NCBI RefSeq assembly: GCF_013030945.1
Contig: NZ_JABBXF010000033.1
Span: forward strand, 78,898 to 142,897
DNA length: 64,000 bases
From: Streptomyces morookaense
Lineage (GTDB): Bacteria; Actinomycetota; Actinomycetes; Streptomycetales; Streptomycetaceae
Direction: 5' to 3'
Shown here piece after piece: positions 1-8,095 of the stretch; positions within the stretch are counted from its first letter, which is position 1, and each line of letters opens with the position of its first letter. A program made the position numbers and the translations under genes. The notes under the pieces are model-generated. The model made no database searches. It was not told the DNA's origin and saw only the letters and a list, made by a program, of their open reading frames with translations.

Positions 1-696
1 TCGGTCTTCGTCACCGGCGGCAACCGCGGAATCGGACTGGCCGTGGCCCGCGCCATGGCCGCCGACGGCGACCGGGTGGCCATCGGCCACCGCACCAGCG
101 CACCGCCGGACGGATTCCTGTCCGTGCCCTGCGAGGTGACCGACCAGGAGTCCGTGACCGCCGCACTCGACACCGTCGCCCGCGAACAGGGCCCGGTGGA
201 AGTCCTGGTGGCCAACGCCGGCATCACCCGGGACACCCTGCTGCTGCGCATGGACGACGCGTCCTTCGACGAGGTCGTGGACACCAACCTCAAGGGGGTG
301 TTCCGCACCGTGCGGGCCTGTGCCGGCGGCATGCTGGCCGCGCGCCGGGGACGCATCGTGCTGGTCTCCTCCGCACTGGGGTTCCTCGGTTCCCCGGGGC
401 AGGCGAACTACGCCGCGACGAAGACCGCGCTCCTGGGCTTCGCGCGGTCGCTCGCCTGGGAGTTGGGGTCGCGCGGCATCACCGTCAACCTGGTGGCGCC
501 GGGCATCATCGACACGGACATGACGCAGGTCCTGTCCGACCGCCGTATGCGGGACGTGATGAGCATGACCCCGCTGGGCCGCACGGGCACGGCCGACGAA
601 GTCGCCGCGGCCGTCCGCTTCCTGGCCTCCGAGCAGGCCGGCTATGTGACCGGCGCGGTCCTGCCCGTGGGCGGCGGCATCGGCATGGGAATCTGA
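1..696 (+). CDS. 3-oxoacyl-ACP reductase-like SDR (FabG type), 5' partial
   Basis: The reading frame is open from the first base, and the Rossmann motif TGGNRGIG sits at bases 13-36, so the start codon lies before the window; the internal GTG at 43 is not a real start. The protein is a classical short-chain dehydrogenase: NAG near residue 72, a Ser at about 123 and YAATK (Tyr137, Lys141), giving the Ser-Tyr-Lys triad, and a C-terminal glycine-rich end. FabG-type enzymes reduce 3-ketoacyl-ACP with NADPH in the cytoplasm. It points toward an aromatic hydroxylase, a SARP and a phosphopantetheinyl transferase, so a role in a polyketide or fatty-acid-derived pathway continuing to the left is likely but inferred. 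Two perfect hairpins follow its stop. Confidence 0.85.
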   Translation, partial: SVFVTGGNRGIGLAVARAMAADGDRVAIGHRTSAPPDGFLSVPCEVTDQESVTAALDTVAREQGPVEVLVANAGITRDTLLLRMDDASFDEVVDTNLKGVFRTVRACAGGMLAARRGRIVLVSSALGFLGSPGQANYAATKTALLGFARSLAWELGSRGITVNLVAPGIIDTDMTQVLSDRRMRDVMSMTPLGRTGTADEVAAAVRFLASEQAGYVTGAVLPVGGGIGMGI

Positions 697-722
697 CCGG
701 CGGCCGCCGCCCCCGCCCCCCG

Positions 723-760
723 GCGAAAAGGTCCTGTCCGGCCGGACAGGACCTTTTCGC
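723..760. terminator. Perfect 38-bp palindrome, convergent terminator
   Basis: Two 19-base arms with no loop; the arms carry AAAAGG and CCTTTT near their ends, so each strand has a short T run at the 3' side of the hairpin. It lies just after the stop of the FabG-like gene and suits bidirectional termination between convergent genes. Confidence 0.8.
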
Positions 761-770
761 ATGTCCCGGT

Positions 771-815
771 ACGACAGGGCCCCGGAAGCGCTGCACGCTT
801 CCGGGGCCCTGTCGT
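771..815. terminator. Perfect 20-bp stem with 5-nt loop, convergent terminator
   Basis: Arms at 771-790 and 796-815 are exactly complementary, with a five-base loop. It ends three bases before the stop codon of the minus-strand monooxygenase. Together with the palindrome at 723-760 it makes a double barrier between the convergent genes. Confidence 0.8.
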
Positions 816-817
816 GC

Positions 818-2341
818 TCACCGGCCGCCCGTGGCCGTTTCCGCCAACGCCGGGAGAGCGGCGGTCAGTTCGTCGTCGAACGGGTCCCGCAGTGCCGCCA
901 CGGCACCGTCGGGCCGGACCAGCACGGCGCACGGCCGCTTCACGCCGAGCAGGGCGTGAGCCTTGTCCGCCGCATCCGGAACGACCACGACACGGACGTC
1001 CTCGTGCGCCTTGCGGAACCGCTCGGCCACACCGCCGACCTCCTTCCGGTGCTTTCCCGTCCCGGGGAACAGCAGCAACAACGGTGCCGCGGAGGAGAGT
1101 TCGTCCCGCAGCCAGCGGCCCCCCAGGGGCACGTCGGGCAGCCGCATCCCGGCCCGCAGGCGCCCGGCGCGTTCCCGCGGCGCGGGGTAGGCGAAGGACA
1201 GCTGCGCCTGGCGGGGCACCACCACACGGTTCAGCGCACCGCTGCGCTCCCCCGCACCCAGCACGGCGTCCCGCGCCCGTGCGCGCCACCCGCTCATCAT
1301 CCACATCCGCGTCTGCCGGTCCGTGTCGCCGACCACGGCCCGTGCCACGCCGAGCCGTTCGGCCTCCCACTGGTCCAGCACCCGGTCCCCGTAACGGCCT
1401 TCGCATACTCCGGCCAGCCGCCAGGCCAGCGACGCCGCGTCCTCGATGCCGGTGTTCAGCCCCTGCCCGCCCGCCGGGCTGTGGATGTGTGCCGCGTCGC
1501 CGGCCAGCAGGACCCGTCCCGACCGGAACCGGTCGGCCGTCTTGCGGTGCACCCGGAAGACACCCGTCTGCTGTTCGCCGACGAGCTCGATGGGAACCGG
1601 GCAGCGCTCGGACGCCGCCTGCTGGACCGCTTCCCGGGCGTCCTCCCAGGAGCGCCCGGGGGCCACGCTCACGAAGGTCCGGTACAGGCCGCCCGGCAGC
1701 CCCACGACGACCAGGATGCCCGCCGGCGACATGAAGTAGTGCACCTCGTCGTGGGCGAGCGAGGTACGGACCGGCCCGTCGGTGAGCAGGAACTGCTGCG
1801 GGTACGAACTGCCGCGGAACGGCACGCCGAGGATGTCGCGCACCGTGCTGTGCGCACCGTCGCATCCGACCAGCCAGTCGAACCGCTCGGTCCGCGGTCC
1901 GTCGCCGGTCTCCAGTGCGGCCTCGACGCCGTTGCCGTCCTGCGTGAACCCGGTCAGCGAGGTGCCGAACTCGATGGCGCCGCCGAGCCCGAGGAACACG
2001 TCGCGCAGCACTCCCTCCGTCTCCCGCTGCGGTATCGACAGGGCGTAGGGGTAGCGGGTGCGCCGCAGGCCGCCGAACGCCAGCCGGGCGACACGGCGCC
2101 CCTGCGAGTGGTAGTTCTGCGCCCGGAGCACCACCCCCCTGCGGTGCAGCTCCTCCGCCGCGCCGTACCGGGCCAGGGCCTCGATGCCCCGGGGCCACAG
2201 GGCGATCGCCTTGGAGTGCGGGTTCGGCCGCTCGCTGCGGTCCACGAGCCGCACCGCCACTCCACGCCTGAGCAGTTCGATCCCCGTGACGAGCCCCACC
2301 GGGCCCGCCCCGACCACGAGTACCTTCGGCGATTCGGTCAT
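818..2341 (-). CDS. FAD-dependent aromatic hydroxylase (PHBH/PgaE-like)
   Basis: 507 residues with the three signatures of class A flavoprotein monooxygenases: GAGPVG dinucleotide fold near the N terminus, the GCDGAHS (DG) motif around residue 160, and LLAGDAAHIHSPAGGQG (GD motif) around residue 280. The last ~110 residues look like the thioredoxin-like C-terminal domain of polyketide hydroxylases such as PgaE or RdmE. Such enzymes use NAD(P)H and O2 to hydroxylate aromatic substrates. The divergent SARP gene starts about 150 bases away, so both probably share a control region. Similar to, but clearly different from, the hydroxylase at 32726-34294. Substrate cannot be read from sequence; a tailoring step in the pathway extending left of the window is most likely. 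Confidence 0.85.
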   Translation of the reverse strand: MTESPKVLVVGAGPVGLVTGIELLRRGVAVRLVDRSERPNPHSKAIALWPRGIEALARYGAAEELHRRGVVLRAQNYHSQGRRVARLAFGGLRRTRYPYALSIPQRETEGVLRDVFLGLGGAIEFGTSLTGFTQDGNGVEAALETGDGPRTERFDWLVGCDGAHSTVRDILGVPFRGSSYPQQFLLTDGPVRTSLAHDEVHYFMSPAGILVVVGLPGGLYRTFVSVAPGRSWEDAREAVQQAASERCPVPIELVGEQQTGVFRVHRKTADRFRSGRVLLAGDAAHIHSPAGGQGLNTGIEDAASLAWRLAGVCEGRYGDRVLDQWEAERLGVARAVVGDTDRQTRMWMMSGWRARARDAVLGAGERSGALNRVVVPRQAQLSFAYPAPRERAGRLRAGMRLPDVPLGGRWLRDELSSAAPLLLLFPGTGKHRKEVGGVAERFRKAHEDVRVVVVPDAADKAHALLGVKRPCAVLVRPDGAVAALRDPFDDELTAALPALAETATGGR

Positions 2342-2493
2342 GTTTCCACCTTCTGCTCTGATGTCTCTTTGGGCTCAGGCATGCGCTCCTTGCGGAGCAG
2401 TGCCACCGTTTGCAGCGTTTCCCCGTGTTTGGATTCCGAGCCGTGCGCGTCGGTGCGCACCAGGACGACGAGTTCACGGGGGTGTGCACAGCA

Positions 2494-3234
2494 GTGACTG
2501 ACGGGACGTTCTTCTCGGTGCTGGGACCGCTTCGCATCACAGCGGGCGGGGTCGCGCAGACCTTGCGAGGCCCCATGGTCAACAAGGTGATGGCGCTGTT
2601 GCTGCTCCGGGCGGGCCAGGTCGTGGACGTCGATCTGCTCGTCGACGAGCTGTGGGAGGAGGATCCGCCGCGCTGGGCGGTCAGCACCGTGCGGACGCAC
2701 GTGTACCACCTGCGCCGGCAGCTGGACACCGTGCTGGACGTCCCGGCCGGCCGTCTGCTGCGGACCCGCCGGTCCGGGTACGTCCTCGACGCCGCTCCCG
2801 AACGGGTCGACGCCGAGCGCTTCGTGCGGTCCGTACGGGAGGGCCGGCGGCTGCTCGCCCAGGGCCGCCCGTCGAAGGCCGCCGCGGCATGCCGGGAAGG
2901 ACTCTCCCTGTGGCAGGGCAGCGCGCTCTCCGGCGTGTACCCCGGCCGGGTCCTGGCCGGCCACGTGCACTACCTGGAGGAACAGCGCCTCCAGGCGCAC
3001 CGGCTGTGTGTCGAGGCCGACGCGCAGCTGGGCCGGCATGCCGAACTCGTGCCGGAACTGCGGACCCTGGTGGCCGACCACCCCCTCGACGAGTGGTTCC
3101 ACCACTCCCTGATCGAGGCCCTGCAGGAGTCGGGGCGCCGCGGGGAGGCTCTCGTCGCCTTCCGCAGACTGCGCACCCTGCTCCGCGAGGAGCTCGGCCT
3201 GGAGCCGTCCGCCGACCTGCGCATCCCCGCATGA
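2494..3234 (+). CDS. SARP-family pathway activator
   Basis: 246 residues. The N-terminal half is an OmpR-like winged helix (FSVLGPLRI start, LWEEDPP, TVRTHVYHLRRQL, SGYVL), the C-terminal half a bacterial transcriptional activator domain (LREELGLEPS near the end), the length and order of small SARPs such as ActII-ORF4. SARPs bind direct heptamer repeats and activate antibiotic pathway promoters. I chose GTG 2494 because a GGGGG stretch lies about nine bases upstream and the protein then begins directly at the winged helix; GTG 2482 or ATG 2410 would add residues that do not fit the family. It is 16 bases upstream of the phosphopantetheinyl transferase, suggesting co-transcription. Confidence 0.85.
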   Translation: MTDGTFFSVLGPLRITAGGVAQTLRGPMVNKVMALLLLRAGQVVDVDLLVDELWEEDPPRWAVSTVRTHVYHLRRQLDTVLDVPAGRLLRTRRSGYVLDAAPERVDAERFVRSVREGRRLLAQGRPSKAAAACREGLSLWQGSALSGVYPGRVLAGHVHYLEEQRLQAHRLCVEADAQLGRHAELVPELRTLVADHPLDEWFHHSLIEALQESGRRGEALVAFRRLRTLLREELGLEPSADLRIPA

Positions 3235-3250
3235 ACGGGCCGCGTGCGCC

Positions 3251-4039
3251 ATGGACACCTTTCCACCACCTCCCCTTGTCGCCGTGATGCTCCGGCACGG
3301 CGATGAAAGACCGGGCAAAGCACGGGGGCCACACCTCGGGGCGGCGGCCGTGGCCGTGCGTCCGGCACGCGACGCGGTGGCCGTGCTGCGGCTGCACGGC
3401 GGCGAACAGGACGCCGCCCTGCTGCACCCCGCGGAACGGGTGCTGGCGCCCGCGGAGTCGTCCGCCCGCCGCCGCGACTTCCTCGGCGGACGCAGCGCGG
3501 CCGCCCTCGCCCTGCAGTTGCTGGGCAGGCCGGGCCCGGTGCTGCGGGTGGGACGCCGGCCGCTCTTCCCGCCCGGCGTCCTCGGTTCGCTCAGCCACAG
3601 CCGGGGGATCGTGGCCGCCTGCCTGGTCACCACGCGGGCGGACGTCGCCGGCGCCGGGGTGGACGTCGAGCTCACCGGCAGGCTCACCCCGGCGACCGCC
3701 GACCTGGTCTGCACGGCCTCGGAGCGCGCCTCGCTCCCCCAAGGGCCGGAAGGAGAACGGTCGTTGACGGTGATCTTCTCGGCGAAGGAGGCGTTCTACA
3801 AGGCGACGGGCTCACTGGGCCTGCCGCGCCCGCCGGTCTTCCACGACCTCGAGGTGACGTCGTGCGTCCCGGGAGCGGGCACCCTCCTGCTGAGGACGGC
3901 CGACGGTCTCCTCCCGGACGGCCACACGGCCCATGGGCAAGTGCGCTCGCTGGGCCCCTATGTGTGGACCACGGTCCTCGTGCTGCGCGGCTCCGCCGCG
4001 TCTGCGGCGTCTACCGCGGCGGGGTCCCGCGCATCATGA
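3251..4039 (+). CDS. 4'-phosphopantetheinyl transferase (Sfp/EntD type)
   Basis: 262 residues with GVDVE around residue 135 (metal-binding Asp and Glu) and FSAKEAFYK around residue 178, the two hallmarks of Sfp-type transferases; SHSRG in between matches the CoA-binding SHS. It should load the phosphopantetheine arm of CoA on carrier proteins of PKS or NRPS systems. No carrier protein gene is visible inside the window, which supports the view that the pathway served by this enzyme and the SARP lies mostly to the left. Placed 16 bases after the SARP stop, likely one transcript. Confidence 0.85.
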   Translation: MDTFPPPPLVAVMLRHGDERPGKARGPHLGAAAVAVRPARDAVAVLRLHGGEQDAALLHPAERVLAPAESSARRRDFLGGRSAAALALQLLGRPGPVLRVGRRPLFPPGVLGSLSHSRGIVAACLVTTRADVAGAGVDVELTGRLTPATADLVCTASERASLPQGPEGERSLTVIFSAKEAFYKATGSLGLPRPPVFHDLEVTSCVPGAGTLLLRTADGLLPDGHTAHGQVRSLGPYVWTTVLVLRGSAASAASTAAGSRAS

Positions 4040-4131
4040 TTCGGCCACGTATTGACCCTTTTGGGTTGGCGCGCGGTCAACCCATTGATCATTTAGTAGG
4101 CAGCGGCATTCCCCGGCACTACGCTGCGCCC

Positions 4132-4815
4132 ATGAGCATGCTCACCCCTCCCGGCATGGGCGGAAAGTATCGCATCACGGGCAATCGGTTCCCGCACATG
4201 CGCCGCCCGAGAAATCGCCGCAGGATCGTGCTCGCCGTCGTCTCCGCCGCCGCCGTGCTCGGGCTGGCCGGGTGGGGGACCCTCCAGCTCGCCGAGGTCT
4301 TCTCCGGCGGCGGGAGCAGGACGGAAGCGGCGGCACACAGGAGCAGCGGCGACTGCAAGAACGCAGGCCGTACGGCCGGGCACCGGGTCCCCCTGGAACT
4401 GCCCAGGCCCTCCGACATCACGGTCAACGTCTACAACGCGACCCCACGCGGCGGGCTCGCGAAGATCACTGCGGATGAGCTCGAACGCCGCGGCTTCAAA
4501 ATCGGCAAGGTGGGCAACGCCCAGGCCGAGTACGACAAGAAGGTCCCGGGACCGGGGCTGCTGATGGGCGGCCCGGGTGCGGCGGAGGGGGCGCTGCGGG
4601 TGCTCGGCACGCAGCTGGCCGGGGCGGAGACGCGGAGCGACCAGCGCGAGGGGCAGGACGTCGATCTGGTGCTGGGGGATGCGTACAAGGCGCTGACGGC
4701 GAAGGAGGATGCCGATCGGCTGCTTGCCGGGTTGACGGCGCCGGTTTCGTCGGCTCCGCCGACGCCTTCTGCGGTGGCCTCCACCGCGTCGGCGTCCGCT
4801 CCCGCGAAGTGCTGA
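4132..4815 (+). CDS. Membrane-anchored LytR C-terminal (LytR_C) domain protein
   Basis: 227 residues from ATG 4132. A basic stretch (RRPRNRRR) is followed by a single transmembrane helix at about residues 35-55, then an extracytoplasmic region with VNVYNATPRGGLA, the characteristic N-x-T/S motif of the LytR_C domain, and an Ala/Ser/Pro-rich tail ending in Cys. LytR_C proteins are linked to cell-wall polymer attachment, but this one lacks the catalytic LCP domain. It sits beside upp, an arrangement I recall as common in Streptomyces chromosomes, so it marks core chromosome rather than cluster. Longer upstream starts (3862) would overlap the transferase and are not supported. Confidence 0.8.
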   Translation: MSMLTPPGMGGKYRITGNRFPHMRRPRNRRRIVLAVVSAAAVLGLAGWGTLQLAEVFSGGGSRTEAAAHRSSGDCKNAGRTAGHRVPLELPRPSDITVNVYNATPRGGLAKITADELERRGFKIGKVGNAQAEYDKKVPGPGLLMGGPGAAEGALRVLGTQLAGAETRSDQREGQDVDLVLGDAYKALTAKEDADRLLAGLTAPVSSAPPTPSAVASTASASAPAKC

Positions 4816-4851
4816 GGCCGGTTCTCGGACTGCAGGTCGCCTGTGGCTGGT

Positions 4852-4894
4852 CGCGCAGTTCCCCGCGCCCCTGAGGGGCGCGGGGAACTGCGCG
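4852..4894. repeat. Intergenic palindromic repeat, copy 1
   Basis: Near-perfect 21-bp inverted repeat around a single base, built on cgcgcagttccccgcgccc. It lies between the convergent LytR_C and upp genes, where it could act as a bidirectional terminator. The same element recurs at many intergenic sites in this window. Confidence 0.85.
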
Positions 4895-4971
4895 AGCAAC
4901 CACGGACCGCGCGCACCCGACCGACCGGGGCACCGCCCCGGAAGAGACGCGAGCGGCCCGCAGGGCTCCCG

Positions 4972-5607
4972 TCAGCCCGCCGTGCCGTACATGCGGTCGC
5001 CCGCGTCGCCCAGGCCGGGGACGATGTAGCCGTGCTCGTTGAGGCGCTCGTCGATCGAGGCCGTGACGACGGTGACGGGGGCGCCCTCGAGTTCGCGCTC
5101 CATGACCTCGACGCCCTCGGGGGCGGCCAGCAGGCAGATGGCGGTGACGTCGTCGGCGCCGCGCGCGATCAGTTCGTTGATCGCCGCGACCAGGGTGCCG
5201 CCGGTGGCCAGCATCGGGTCCAGGACGTAGACCTGGCGGCCCGAGAGGTCGTCGGGCATCCGCGTCGCATAGGTCTCCGCCTTGAGGGTCTCCTCGTTGC
5301 GGATCATGCCCAGGAAGCCGACCTCGGCCGTGGGCAGCAGGCGGACCATGCCGTCGAGCATGCCCAGGCCGGCGCGCAGGATCGGCACGACCAGCGGGCG
5401 GGGGTGGGACAGCTTGACGCCCGTGGTCGGGGTGACCGGGGACTCGATGTCGACCTGCTCGGTGCGCACGTCGCGCGTGGCCTCGTAGGCGAGCAGGGTG
5501 ACCAGCTCGTCGGCGAGACGCCGGAAGGTGGGGGAATCGGTGCGCTTGTCGCGCAGCGTGGTGAGCTTGTGAGCAACCAGGGGGTGGTCGACGACGTGGA
5601 TCCGCAT
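4972..5607 (-). CDS. upp: Uracil phosphoribosyltransferase
   Basis: 211 residues, normal length for Upp. It contains VVPILRAGLGMLDG (uracil/PRPP region), MIRNEET and the PRPP-binding loop VLDPMLATGGT, and ends with GDAGDRMYGT, which is typical. It converts uracil and PRPP to UMP in pyrimidine salvage in the cytosol. Start ATG at 5607 gives the classic MRIHVVDHPLVAHKL N terminus. Convergent with the LytR_C gene and separated from it by repeat copy 1. Confidence 0.97.
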   Translation of the reverse strand: MRIHVVDHPLVAHKLTTLRDKRTDSPTFRRLADELVTLLAYEATRDVRTEQVDIESPVTPTTGVKLSHPRPLVVPILRAGLGMLDGMVRLLPTAEVGFLGMIRNEETLKAETYATRMPDDLSGRQVYVLDPMLATGGTLVAAINELIARGADDVTAICLLAAPEGVEVMERELEGAPVTVVTASIDERLNEHGYIVPGLGDAGDRMYGTAG

Positions 5608-5778
5608 GACATCGACATTAACCGAGCTTCGAGGCCCCGGCGCCCGCCCGTACCGGCCACGCCCGCGCGGGCGGGCCTGCCGGGGCCCTGGCATCAAACC
5701 ACCGGGCGGGGGGAAAGTGGGCACATACGCCCGGTCTGTCGCTCCGGGCGAGGACCTCGGCACGAGGTGGTGCTGCCC

Positions 5779-5994
5779 ATGGCCGGACAGGACGAACCCA
5801 GGCGGAAAGCGGACCCGGCGGACCCCGTGGATCCCGGAACGGAGCCGGAGAGCGCCGACGAGCGCAGACGGCGGCGCGCCCAGTTCCTCCGCGAGCTGAA
5901 CGAGGCCAGGGAGTTGCGGGAGCGCGTCCAGCCGCGCCGCGCCCGGGCCGCCCGGATGCGCCAGCAGATGCGTATGCGCACGTTCCGCTGGTGA
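5779..5994 (+). CDS. Small Arg/Glu-rich hypothetical protein
   Basis: 71 residues from ATG 5779, with a GAGGTGG ribosome site about eight bases upstream. The N-terminal third is acidic and Pro/Asp-rich, the rest a highly basic helix rich in Arg and Glu ending in TFRW. No known domain is recognised. It lies between upp and the tadA pair, in what appears to be conserved chromosome, and coding bias (GC-rich third positions) is consistent with a real gene. Function unknown; a nucleic-acid-binding role could be guessed from charge only. Confidence 0.6.
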   Translation: MAGQDEPRRKADPADPVDPGTEPESADERRRRRAQFLRELNEARELRERVQPRRARAARMRQQMRMRTFRW

Positions 5995-6163
5995 TGCGGC
6001 ACGACGGGCCCCTGGGACCCCACGTGAGCGACATCTCTTCGGACTGCTGCACGACGCAACGCGGAAGACCTCTCGCAACGGCGAGGTTTCTGCCACGATT
6101 CCGAGTGGGCGGGGTACTCCCCGTCCGGCCCCGGCACCGCCTATGACCAGTGGGAGAGTCACG

Positions 6164-6688
6164 GTGTACTTCGCCGCAATGCTCGCGCGCACCGAAGACG
6201 GGTGGGAAGCGAGCGACACAGAACTCGACAACGTGGAGACCCTGTCCGACATCGCAGATCTGGCCCGTGACAACGCGGTGGACGACGACACGGTCCTGGT
6301 GCTCATCGAGCAGGAGGACACCTGGTTCGGCATCGTGCGGGTGGACGGCGAGGACGACCCCCGCGTCTACGTGTCGAACGCCGCCCTCGCCGCCCGCAGC
6401 TCGTACGGGGCGATGCTCGTCGACGAACTGACCGGCCGTGACGAGGAGGGGGGCGAGGAGCTCGGCCTCCCGGACCTCGACGGCACCGAGGACGGCGAAC
6501 CCGAGACGGAGGAGGACGGGGACGACACCGCGGCCGCCGAGGCGGCGCCGTTCGGGCCGCTGGGCGACGACGGGCTGCTGACCGATCTCGGGGTGAGCGG
6601 CAAGGAGCTGCAGAGCCTCAACGGCGACGCCCTCGGCGAGATCGCCGACGTGCTGGGCTGCACCGAGGTGCTGGAAGCAGTGCGCTGA
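6164..6688 (+). CDS. tRNA adenosine deaminase-associated protein
   Basis: 174 residues from GTG 6164, chosen because GGGAGAG lies five bases upstream and the protein then starts VYFAAMLARTEDGW, the usual start of this actinobacterial family. The middle is strongly acidic (Asp/Glu-rich, about residues 85-130) and the C terminus ends with a helical DVLGCTEVLEAVR. Members of this family are found next to tadA, as here (34 bases upstream of tadA); their biochemical role is not established. ATG 6143 would add seven residues and has a poorer ribosome site. Confidence 0.85.
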   Translation: MYFAAMLARTEDGWEASDTELDNVETLSDIADLARDNAVDDDTVLVLIEQEDTWFGIVRVDGEDDPRVYVSNAALAARSSYGAMLVDELTGRDEEGGEELGLPDLDGTEDGEPETEEDGDDTAAAEAAPFGPLGDDGLLTDLGVSGKELQSLNGDALGEIADVLGCTEVLEAVR

Positions 6689-6722
6689 CCCGCCCCCGGA
6701 CGGGTTCGCTCACACTGGTGCC

Positions 6723-7238
6723 ATGAACGAAGCCGTCCCCGACCAGCCGCACGACCCCGTGCGCGATCCGTGGCGGGCCCCGATGCGGGCCGCCCTCGAG
6801 GAGGCCGCGCGGGCGCCCGGCACCGGTGACGTGCCGGTCGGCGCCGTCGTGCTGGGCCCGGACGGCTCCGTCATCGGCCGCGGCCGCAACGAGCGCGAAG
6901 CCACCGGCGACCCGACCGGTCACGCGGAGGTCCTCGCCATCCGCGAGGCCGCGCGGGCCGTCGGTGAGTGGCGTCTCTCCGGCTGCACGCTGGTCGTGAC
7001 CCTGGAGCCGTGCACGATGTGCGCGGGCGCGATCGTCCTCTCCCGCCTGGAGCGGGTCGTCTACGGCGCGGCCGACGAGAAGGCCGGCGCGGCCGGCTCC
7101 CTCTGGGACGTGATCCGCGACCGCCGCCTCAACCACCGCCCCGAAGTCATCGAGGGCGTGCTGGCGGAGGAGTGCTCCGACCTGCTCACCCGCTTCTTCC
7201 GGGGCACCGATTTCGGAGCACGGCCGACCATCCGCTAA
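6723..7238 (+). CDS. tadA: tRNA-specific adenosine deaminase (A34 to I34)
   Basis: 171 residues with the zinc-dependent cytidine/deoxycytidylate deaminase motifs GHAE (His ligand and catalytic Glu) and PCTMCAGA (two Cys ligands). TadA converts A34 to inosine in tRNA-Arg(ACG); a tRNA-Arg with ACG anticodon is encoded at 63864-63936 in this same window. The gene follows the deaminase-associated protein and precedes tRNA-Ser by ten bases. An N-terminal extension of about 20 residues precedes the deaminase fold. The alternative of a guanine or cytosine deaminase is unlikely given the context. Confidence 0.93.
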   Translation: MNEAVPDQPHDPVRDPWRAPMRAALEEAARAPGTGDVPVGAVVLGPDGSVIGRGRNEREATGDPTGHAEVLAIREAARAVGEWRLSGCTLVVTLEPCTMCAGAIVLSRLERVVYGAADEKAGAAGSLWDVIRDRRLNHRPEVIEGVLAEECSDLLTRFFRGTDFGARPTIR

Positions 7239-7248
7239 GCTTCCTCTC

Positions 7249-7333
7249 GGTAGCGTGTCCGAGCGGCCGAAGGAGCTCGCCTCGAAAGCGAGTGTGGCGC
7301 AAGTCACCGAGGGTTCAAATCCCTCCGCTACCG
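7249..7333 (+). tRNA. tRNA-Ser (anticodon CGA)
   Basis: 85 bases with a 7-bp acceptor stem (GGTAGCG/CGCTACC), discriminator G, a long variable arm typical of class II serine tRNA, anticodon stem CTCGC/GCGAG with loop CTCGAAA (anticodon CGA) and a TTCAAAT T-loop. CCA is not encoded. Confidence 0.95.
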
Positions 7334-7340
7334 CCGATGG

Positions 7341-7382
7341 AGCCGCCCCGTCCTGCTGATGCAGGGCGGGGCGGCTTCTTTT
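7341..7382 (+). terminator. Rho-independent terminator of tRNA-Ser
   Basis: 16-bp stem (7341-7356 with 7361-7376, one G-U pair) closed by a TGAT loop and followed by TCTTTT. It lies directly after tRNA-Ser and faces the minus-strand response regulator. Confidence 0.85.
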
Positions 7383-7399
7383 CCGCTTCTTTTCCGCGG

Positions 7400-8095
7400 T
7401 CAGCTCGCGGCGGGCAGGCGGCGGCTCTGCTGCGGACGGATCAGGTCGAAGGCGACCGCCTTGTTGACCGCGTCCAGCCTCGACACCGCGTCCAACTTCT
7501 CGAAGATCTTCCGCAGATGCCGTTTGACGGTCCCTTCGGCGATGCCGAGCCGAAGGCCCACCTGGCGGTTGCTCAGCGCGCCGGCCACCAGGACGAGGAC
7601 CTCCGCCTCCCGATCCGACAGCCGCCGTCCGACCGCGGTGTCCCCGCCCCGCTCGGGCAGGCCGCCCGGCAGCACCGACAGGGTCACGGTGCGCCGCCCG
7701 GTATCGGTGCGTTCCCGGATGGCGGCGGCCAGCGTCTCGCGGCTCACGCTCTTGTGCAGGTAGCCGCGGACGCCCAGGTTCAGCAACTGCCGCACCAGCA
7801 CGGGGTGATCGTCCATGCTCAGGATGATGATCCGCATGTCCGGCCGGATCCGGAGGAGTCTGCGGACGGTGGCCACCGGATCGGCGTTGTGCGGCATCCG
7901 GACGTCGAGCAGGGCGACGTCCGGGAGCAGCCGCTCCGCCTGGCGGACGGCGGACTCCGCATCACCGGCCTGGGCGACGACCTCGAAGTCCGCTTCGACG
8001 CCGAGCAGATCACACAGAGCCTCGCGCAGCAGGGTGTGGTCGTCGGCGACCAGGATGCGGATCGGGTCCGCGATGTTCGCCGCGTGGTCAGTCAT
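7400..8095 (-). CDS. NarL/LuxR-family response regulator
   Basis: 231 residues. The receiver domain shows ILVADDHTLLREAL, the phospho-acceptor Asp in VALLDVRMP and Lys in YLHKSVS; the C-terminal LuxR helix-turn-helix has LSDREAEVLVLVAGALSNRQVG and EGTVKRHLRKIFEKL. ATG 8095 is preferred because GGGGG lies nine bases upstream; ATG 8104 would place the ribosome site against the start codon. It overlaps the end of the upstream kinase gene, so the pair is translationally coupled. It adjoins the butyrolactone island and may be controlled by it. Target genes unknown. Confidence 0.88.
   Translation of the reverse strand: MTDHAANIADPIRILVADDHTLLREALCDLLGVEADFEVVAQAGDAESAVRQAERLLPDVALLDVRMPHNADPVATVRRLLRIRPDMRIIILSMDDHPVLVRQLLNLGVRGYLHKSVSRETLAAAIRERTDTGRRTVTLSVLPGGLPERGGDTAVGRRLSDREAEVLVLVAGALSNRQVGLRLGIAEGTVKRHLRKIFEKLDAVSRLDAVNKAVAFDLIRPQQSRRLPAAS

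Noticed and set aside
2338..3714. Minus-strand protein covering SARP and transferase
   Set aside because: Antisense shadow of two well-supported plus-strand genes.
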